From CADCWK01 sp965218235 (GTDB taxonomy: Bacteria; Chloroflexota; Chloroflexia; Thermomicrobiales; UBA6265), in assembly GCA_965218235.1 (NCBI GenBank), contig OZ244595.1, forward strand, positions 1,550,001 to 1,614,000: a DNA stretch of 64,000 nucleotides, written 5' to 3'. Shown here one piece after another: positions 59,126 to 64,000 of this stretch (position 1 is the first letter of the stretch; each line of letters begins with the position of its first letter). A model generated the notes under the pieces. That model had not been told where the DNA came from. It saw only the letters and a program-made list of their open reading frames with translations, and made no database searches. A program made the translations under genes and the position numbers.

Positions 59126-60199
59126 ATGTCCACCGACAGCGTCACCCTGCCCACCCACCGGTCCGGTACCGGAACAGCCACCGCCAAAATGCGGATCGGT
59201 CTCGGCCAGACCAGCCTCCTGACCGACGACTTCCTCACGTTCGCCAGGCAGCTTGGCGTGACCAGCGTGCAGGTCAACACGCCCCAGCTTCCAGGCGATG
59301 CCCGCTGGGAGTGGGACGACATCGCCCGGCTCGCGGGTTCCGCCCGGTCACATGGCTGCGTCCTGGAAGCGATCGAGAACGTTCCGATCCAGTTCTACAT
59401 CGACGCCATGATGGGCGGCTCACGCCGTGACCAGCAGATCGAGAACTACCAGCACATCATTCGCGGCGTTGGCCGGGCTGGCGTCCCGGTCCTCGGTTTC
59501 CACTGGATGCCGAACTCGGTCTGGCGGACCCGGCGGGACAGCCGCGGACGCGGCGGGGCAAGCTGCACTGCGTTCGACCTCGCGCTGGTCGACGCCGCCC
59601 CGGCCGGCGGGATCGAGGCGTTCATGCCACCGTTCGCGGGGATGCCGTTCTCTCAGGACGAAGAGCTGATCGGTCCGGACGAGCTCTGGGCCAACTTCCG
59701 CTATTTCATCGAGGCGGTCTTGCCCGTCGCCGAGGAGAGCGGCGTCCGGCTCGCCCTTCACCCCGACGACCCGCCGGTCCCGATGCTCGGCGGCGTCGCC
59801 CGGATCTTCAGCACGGTCGACGACTTCCTCCGGGCCGACGCGCTGACCGACAGCCCAGCGTTCGCCCTCGACCTCTGCCTGGGCTGCTGCTCCGAGATGC
59901 CCGGCGGCGCGGCCAACGTCGAGGCGATGATCCGGCACTTCGGGCCGAAGGGCCGGATCGCCTACGTTCACTTTCGCGACGTCCAGGGAACCGTGCCCAG
60001 CTTTCAGGAGTGCTTCATCGGAGAGGGCAACTTCGACGCCCTCGCCACACTCCGGCTGCTCCGGGACGCCGGCTTCGACGGCTTCCTGATCGACGACCAT
60101 GTCCCGCGAATGACTGACGACTCCCCCTACTGCCACCGCGGCCGCGCCCACGCTGTCGGCTACCTGCAGGGGATGCTGGCGACTCTCGACGTTGGGTGA
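59126..60199 (+). CDS. Mannonate dehydratase-like enzyme (UxuA family)
   Basis: A 357-residue TIM-barrel metalloenzyme of the UxuA family, expected to dehydrate D-mannonate (or a related aldonate) to 2-keto-3-deoxygluconate. The family blocks are VLEAIENVPIQFYIDAMMGG, VPVLGFHWMPNSVWRT, RLALHPDDPPVPMLGGVARI (metal-binding His), LDLCLGCCSEM (Cys ligand), AYVHFRDVQG (His) and FLIDDHVPRM (Asp). Close to the usual ~360-400 residues. The ATG at 59126 follows GAGGAGCC. It is divergently transcribed from the sugar importer and likely feeds uronate catabolism. Confidence 0.88.
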   Translation: MSTDSVTLPTHRSGTGTATAKMRIGLGQTSLLTDDFLTFARQLGVTSVQVNTPQLPGDARWEWDDIARLAGSARSHGCVLEAIENVPIQFYIDAMMGGSRRDQQIENYQHIIRGVGRAGVPVLGFHWMPNSVWRTRRDSRGRGGASCTAFDLALVDAAPAGGIEAFMPPFAGMPFSQDEELIGPDELWANFRYFIEAVLPVAEESGVRLALHPDDPPVPMLGGVARIFSTVDDFLRADALTDSPAFALDLCLGCCSEMPGGAANVEAMIRHFGPKGRIAYVHFRDVQGTVPSFQECFIGEGNFDALATLRLLRDAGFDGFLIDDHVPRMTDDSPYCHRGRAHAVGYLQGMLATLDVG

Positions 60200-60390
60200 T
60201 GTGGAGCCTGCTCGGTCGATCACGTCGCGGTCTCATCAGAACGGCTGGGATCATCGCGAGTCAGCGTAATCATGCGAAGCGATGACCTCCGGCAGACGAG
60301 CGATCATGCGCTCTACCTCGTCGATGTCGCACTGAAGCCGTGAGACGGTTTGCGGTGACCATGGGCAGCGGTCAAAGGTCGCCCTGCTCG

Positions 60391-61056
60391 TCAGCGCGAT
60401 GTCGTCACGCCGACCTGGGCGCAGTGATCGAAGACCGGGCAGGTCGAGCAGTGCGGGCGGGCGGCGGTGCAGACGTGCTTGCCGAAGGGAACGAGCAGCC
60501 GGTTGATGCGGACCTTCTGGTCGTCCGGCATGACCGCGTCCAGCGCGACGGTCGTCTGCTCGGGCGTCCGGGTCGCGACGTAGCCCCAGCGGTTGGCGAT
60601 CCGGTGGACGTGGACGTCGACGCAGACCAGCGGAGTTCCACAGGCGATCCCGAGCGCGAGGTTGGTGCATTTGATGCCGATCCCGTTGAAGCTCCGGACG
60701 ATCCCGGCGTCGCAGGGAACCTCGCCGCCGAACTCGTCCAGCGTTCGGCGGGCGATCGTGAGGATTTGCCCGGCCTTTCGGTCCGAGAATGTGCTCCGCC
60801 GGATGACCTTGAGGATGCCGTCCTCGCCCAACGCGACCATCGCGGCGGCATCGGGCGCGACCGCGAAGAGCTCGCGGCAGATCGGCATCGTCACCTCCTC
60901 GAACGTCCGGACCGAGATCAGACAGGCGACGACCTGCTGGAAGAGCGACCGGAGCCCGTCGTCGGCCAGCTCGTGCATGGACGCTTTGGGAAACGGCGCG
61001 ACCGCCGGTTCGATGGAATCCAGAACCGCGGTGACGGGAAAGTCTCGTTCGCTCAT
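60391..61056 (-). CDS. nth: Endonuclease III-type DNA glycosylase/lyase
   Basis: A 221-residue HhH-GPD enzyme. The catalytic Lys129 is in the hairpin FNGIGIKCTNLAL, Asp147 in VCVDVHVHRIANR. The [4Fe-4S] cysteines are Cys196, 203, 206 and 212 with the standard C-x6-C-x2-C-x5-C spacing. The GIGIKCTN sequence differs from the usual GVGRKTAN, so it is a divergent member that may prefer other damaged bases. The ATG at 61056 has GAGAGG. It is a second HhH-GPD enzyme besides the AlkA-like one at 15 kb. Confidence 0.92.
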   Translation of the reverse strand: MSERDFPVTAVLDSIEPAVAPFPKASMHELADDGLRSLFQQVVACLISVRTFEEVTMPICRELFAVAPDAAAMVALGEDGILKVIRRSTFSDRKAGQILTIARRTLDEFGGEVPCDAGIVRSFNGIGIKCTNLALGIACGTPLVCVDVHVHRIANRWGYVATRTPEQTTVALDAVMPDDQKVRINRLLVPFGKHVCTAARPHCSTCPVFDHCAQVGVTTSR

Positions 61057-61388
61057 TGGCCCGCCTCTCGGAAGCGTCGATCGACGCCTGGATGAGTCTA
61101 GCCGCGGGAGGCATTCGACGACCGATGGATCTGTCGGGAATCCGTCATCCCCAGGCGGCTCATCGACGAGGCGCCATCCAATAGTGCCACCAGTTGGTGC
61201 TGCCAGCGGCTTTTCCCTCATCGATCGCGCACGCTGCGTCAGCCTGGGTTAAGGTAACGGCCTGCTCCTTGGCTGGGCGTCGCCAGTCCGTCTGTCAGTC
61301 CCGTTCACCGCTCGCTGGCGAGTACGCGGCGTTCGACCGTCTCCGTGACGACCCATTCAGGGTGTCACCAATCACCCGGAGGAAGACC
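61057..61388. other. Divergent intergenic region, no gene seen
   Basis: It separates the endonuclease III-type gene (minus) from the encapsulated-ferritin-like gene (plus). Frames of both neighbours stay open into it, but the ribosome sites at 61056 and 61389 fix the true starts. No clear promoter pair or iron-box-like palindrome is seen. Confidence 0.45.
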
Positions 61389-61721
61389 ATGGGCTTCGAC
61401 CAGTACCACGAACCGGCCAACGAACTGCCGGAGGAGACGCGGACCTTCGCTCGCATGATCGCTTCCCTGACCGAAGAAGCCGAAGCGATCAACTGGTATC
61501 AGCAACGAATGGCCGTCGAGAAGGACGACCAGGCGCGAGCGATCATGCACGAAGCGCAGCAGGAGGAGTTCAAGCACTTCGCGATGGATTTGGAGTTCCT
61601 GAGCCGGCGATTGCCCCCATGGCGGGCGGCATTGCAGACGATCCTGTTTAAGGACGGCGACATAATCGCCAACGCGGAACCAGCCGAAGCAGCCGCTGAG
61701 GCGGCCGACGAGGGGTCATGA
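61389..61721 (+). CDS. Encapsulated ferritin-like protein (EncFtn family), no shell gene nearby
   Basis: A 110-residue, two-helix ferritin-like protein that matches the EncFtn family of encapsulin cargo ferroxidases. The conserved core is YHEPANELPEETR, SLTEEAEAINWYQQRM and AQQEEFKHFAMDLEFLSRR, then an LFKDGDI block. By spacing from Rhodospirillum rubrum EncFtn, the iron-site residues would be Glu30, Trp36, Tyr37, Glu60 and His63. EncFtn forms decamers of dimers and oxidises Fe(II). The C-terminal tail (EPAEAAAEAADEGS) shows no recognisable encapsulin targeting peptide. The ATG at 61389 has GGAGGAAG. No encapsulin shell gene is in the window; a GH13 hydrolase follows. Confidence 0.85.
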   Translation: MGFDQYHEPANELPEETRTFARMIASLTEEAEAINWYQQRMAVEKDDQARAIMHEAQQEEFKHFAMDLEFLSRRLPPWRAALQTILFKDGDIIANAEPAEAAAEAADEGS

Positions 61722-61767
61722 TCGAGACCGGGCCGATCGATACGCGATCCAGGAGAAAGACAGCGCG

Positions 61768-63258
61768 ATGACAGTGCCCGACACCGACATTCAGACGCCG
61801 GCCTGGGTCCACGACGCTATCTTCTACCAGATCTTCCCGGACCGCTTCGCGAAGAGCGAGACCCTGGAGAAACCCACCCACCTCGAACCGTGGGACAGCG
61901 ACCCGACCGACTTCGGCTACAAGGGCGGCGACCTCGTCGGCGTCATCGAGCATCTCGACTACCTGCAGGATCTCGGCATTACGGCGCTCTACTTCAATCC
62001 GATCTTCCAGTCAGCCTCCAATCATCGCTATCATACGCACGACTACTATCAGGTCGACCCGCTCCTGGGCGGCAACGACGCCTTCGACCGACTCCTCGCG
62101 GCCTGTCACGAGCGCGGTCTGCGGGTCGTCCTGGACGGCGTCTTCAATCACGCCAGTCGGGGCTTCTTCCAGTTCAACGACATCCTCGAGAACGGCGCCG
62201 CCTCGCCGTGGCTGGACTGGTTCGAGTTCCATGAACATCCGGCCAATGCCTATGACCACAACCAGCCGCCCGGCTACCGCGCCTGGGTCGGGCTGCACGC
62301 CCTGCCGGCCTTCAACACGGACGACTCCCAGGTCCGCGAGTACATCATGCGGATCGGCGAATACTGGATCCGGAAGGGCATCGACGGCTGGCGGCTCGAC
62401 GTCCCGTTCGAGATTCGGACGCCCGGCTTCTGGGCCGAATTCCGCGATCGGGTCCGGGCGATCAATCCCGAGGCGTATCTCGTCGGCGAGATCTGGGGTG
62501 ACGCCCGCAAGTGGCTTCAGGGCGACCAGTTCGATGCCACGATGAACTACCAGTTCACCGGTGCGGCGCTGGCCTACGCTGGCCGTCATCGCGTCGATCA
62601 GGCTTCGGTCGCCGGACGTGACTATCAGCCTTACCCCGGCATTTCCGGGACCGATTACCGAAAGCGGATCGACCGACTGCTCAACCTCTATGCGTGGCCG
62701 ATCCAGCTGGCCCAACTTAATCTCCTCGACAGCCACGACACCTCCCGCGCACTGAGCGTTATGGGAGGCGATGTCCGATCGTTGGAGCTGGCATCGCTGC
62801 TGCTGTTCACCTACCCCGGCGCCCCGTCGATCTACGCCGGAAGCGAGATCGGCGTCGACGGCGCCCTGCCAGGCGACCGCTGGGCCCGGAAGTCATTCCC
62901 GTGGAACTACCCGGAGAACTGGAACCACGATCTGCTGGCGATGACGAAGGCGCTCATCGCGCTCCGAACGACGTACCCGGCGCTACGGACAGGCGCCTAC
63001 GACGCGGTTGCCGCGACCGACGGGAGTTACGTCTTCGTCCGCCGCTCCGGCGAAGCGCGACTCCTGATCGCGACCAACACCGGCGACGCCGACGATACCA
63101 TCGATCTGGAGCCGACCGGGATCCTCGCGGACAGGTCCACGTTCTGGACGATATTCACCGTCGGCGAGCCCGTGATCGCCCGGACCGGGATGGACGGCAT
63201 CAGGCTGGAACTGCCTCCCAGGAGCGGTTCGGTCTTCGAGCTGGGGGCGCCAGCCTGA
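61768..63258 (+). CDS. GH13 alpha-glucan hydrolase (alpha-amylase family)
   Basis: A 496-residue GH13 enzyme of the neopullulanase/cyclomaltodextrinase/alpha-glucosidase kind. Catalytic regions: VLDGVFNHAS (region I), DGWRLDVPFE with the nucleophile Asp (II), LVGEIWGDA with the acid/base Glu (III) and NLLDSHDTSRAL (IV). The N-terminal WVHDAIFYQIFPDRFAKSE is typical of neopullulanase-type enzymes, but the N-terminal CBM34-like domain is absent. A C-terminal beta-sandwich is present. No signal peptide, so it acts on internal maltodextrins. It begins 46 bp after the EncFtn-like gene, with AGGAGAAAG upstream. Confidence 0.93.
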   Translation: MTVPDTDIQTPAWVHDAIFYQIFPDRFAKSETLEKPTHLEPWDSDPTDFGYKGGDLVGVIEHLDYLQDLGITALYFNPIFQSASNHRYHTHDYYQVDPLLGGNDAFDRLLAACHERGLRVVLDGVFNHASRGFFQFNDILENGAASPWLDWFEFHEHPANAYDHNQPPGYRAWVGLHALPAFNTDDSQVREYIMRIGEYWIRKGIDGWRLDVPFEIRTPGFWAEFRDRVRAINPEAYLVGEIWGDARKWLQGDQFDATMNYQFTGAALAYAGRHRVDQASVAGRDYQPYPGISGTDYRKRIDRLLNLYAWPIQLAQLNLLDSHDTSRALSVMGGDVRSLELASLLLFTYPGAPSIYAGSEIGVDGALPGDRWARKSFPWNYPENWNHDLLAMTKALIALRTTYPALRTGAYDAVAATDGSYVFVRRSGEARLLIATNTGDADDTIDLEPTGILADRSTFWTIFTVGEPVIARTGMDGIRLELPPRSGSVFELGAPA

Positions 63259-63439
63259 CGACGGCGACTGTCGCGCGTTCGAACGGCGATCGTCCGCCAT
63301 CTTTCGTGTGGTCGAGCCGCCGACAGTCGTCGCCGCATGATTGTCGGATGGGCGGGAGCGTGATACGTTCAGGGCGGTGGAATTCCCTCCACCGATCTCG
63401 ACGGAGCGACTCCCAGCGACAATCGAGAGAGGTTGGACC

Positions 63440-64000
63440 ATGTACCGGCTCACGCCGCGGCAGGCGGTCGTGGTCATCTCTCGTGTGCCGGACGACCCAA
63501 AGCTGGCCGCGCTGGCTCGTGACCTTGGACCAGAGCGGCTGGACGAACTCCTGCTGGCGACGATGCGGGATGCGATCGCGGCCTGCGTCAGAGTCGATGG
63601 CGCCACGATCGCCGTCATGGCTCCGACGCAGGCCCGGTTGGCGCACCTGCGACAGGTGCTGCCGGCCGGTCTGGAATTCGCCGCTCCCGTCGGCCCGATC
63701 CCAACGCGCCTGATGAGTCTGTTCGCGTTGGCATCGCATCAGGGGCGCGAGTTCGAGCGCATCGTCCTCGTGGATGGCGCTGTCCTGCTCCTGAGCTCAC
63801 GGGTCGTCGGGACAGGGCTCGGAGCACTGGCGAGTGCCGACATCGTAGTCGGTGCGTCCCGCCGTGGCGCGGCCTATGCATTCGGGCTGCTCGAACGCCA
63901 CGTCGTCCACCTGCTGGAAGCCGACCAGCCAGTGATTGCCGGAGACCGCTCCGCTGCCGAGCTGATCAGTCATGTTCGGGCGATGCGTCTCGGAACCCGC
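63440..64000 (+). CDS. Partial CDS, possibly DUF2064/GT-A-like (cut by the window end)
   Basis: An open frame from the ATG at 63440 runs through all 187 remaining codons without a stop. It begins YRLTPRQAVVVISRVPDDPK and has the strand-helix pattern of small GT-A-fold proteins: VVVISRVPDDPKLAALARDL, TIAVMAPTQARLAHLRQVL, then RIVLVDGAVLLLSSRVVG and IVVGASRRGAAYAFGLLE. The last two recall the DSP and DGGYYLIGL blocks of DUF2064 proteins in degenerate form. GAGAGAGG lies before the ATG. The assignment is a suggestion only. Confidence 0.5.
   Translation, partial: MYRLTPRQAVVVISRVPDDPKLAALARDLGPERLDELLLATMRDAIAACVRVDGATIAVMAPTQARLAHLRQVLPAGLEFAAPVGPIPTRLMSLFALASHQGREFERIVLVDGAVLLLSSRVVGTGLGALASADIVVGASRRGAAYAFGLLERHVVHLLEADQPVIAGDRSAAELISHVRAMRLGTR

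Noticed and set aside
60251..60390. Short minus-strand frame ending with a helical-looking tail (DIDEVERMIARLPEVIAS)
   Set aside because: No ATG/GTG/TTG start with a ribosome site downstream of the endonuclease III gene in that frame; probably chance.

Overview
The window is a 64 kb stretch of a high-G+C bacterial chromosome, densely coded on both strands. I see no rRNA, tRNA, CRISPR array, transposase or phage gene. The organism is most likely a free-living, heterotrophic member of the Chloroflexota, close to Thermomicrobia. This is an inference from several traits taken together: high G+C, many GTG/TTG starts, Tat-type lipid-free solute-binding proteins, a DUF3105/DUF305 pair, an AceE-type E1, and dispersed short inverted repeats. 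A deep actinobacterial relative cannot be excluded from sequence reading alone.

Layout. 0.1-2.1 kb: a metallophosphoesterase overlapping an aminotransferase-fold protein that lacks the catalytic lysine. 2.6-9.8 kb: a small zinc-ribbon membrane protein, then a minus-strand block of housekeeping genes (rph, rarA, a small acidic protein, a membrane protein, tsaC-type Sua5/YrdC, uvrC). 9.9-13.8 kb: a four-gene module of histidine kinase, response regulator, ABC ATPase and ABC-2 permease. 13.9-18 kb: a lactonase-type beta-propeller, then an S41 peptidase overlapping an AlkA-like glycosylase. 18.2-19.7 kb: DUF3105 and DUF305 envelope proteins separated by a clear terminator. 19.9-23.8 kb: an SDR oxidoreductase, two small membrane proteins, lpdA and an acidic microprotein. 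24.2-27.8 kb: a nuclease-like/phosphoribosyltransferase-like fusion, then a GNAT domain running in frame into an S9 peptidase.

28.2-36.2 kb holds the most distinctive locus. A PRC-barrel protein overlaps a secretion-type ATPase with an altered P-loop. Downstream are a MoxR/ChlI-like AAA ATPase, two paralogous membrane proteins with an XpaC-like helical domain, a ChlD-like VWA protein and a 30-residue membrane peptide, all on the plus strand. I read it as a candidate AAA-VWA membrane-associated remodelling system.

36.5-43.2 kb is metabolic (DapA-family aldolase, proline dehydrogenase, P5C dehydrogenase, homodimeric AceE-type E1); the proline genes lie between two inverted-repeat elements. 43.6-54 kb carries an ABC exporter, an oligopeptide-type importer (binding protein plus two permeases, no ATPase), and three hydrolases (nitrilase-type, M42-type peptidase, amidase-signature) that could process imported amides or peptides. 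54-64 kb has a DUF1269 protein, Maf, a sugar importer (binding protein, MalF/MalG-type permeases, no ATPase) divergent from a mannonate dehydratase-like enzyme, an endonuclease III homologue, a stand-alone encapsulated-ferritin-like protein, a GH13 hydrolase and a CDS cut by the window end.

Dispersed repeats are a second theme. At least four paired inverted elements of about 125-140 bp share a core of the type ACCGGCC-N8-ACCGGCTGAACGACAT and look like REPINs. There are also two longer MITE-like inverted repeats and several G-rich terminator-like hairpins.
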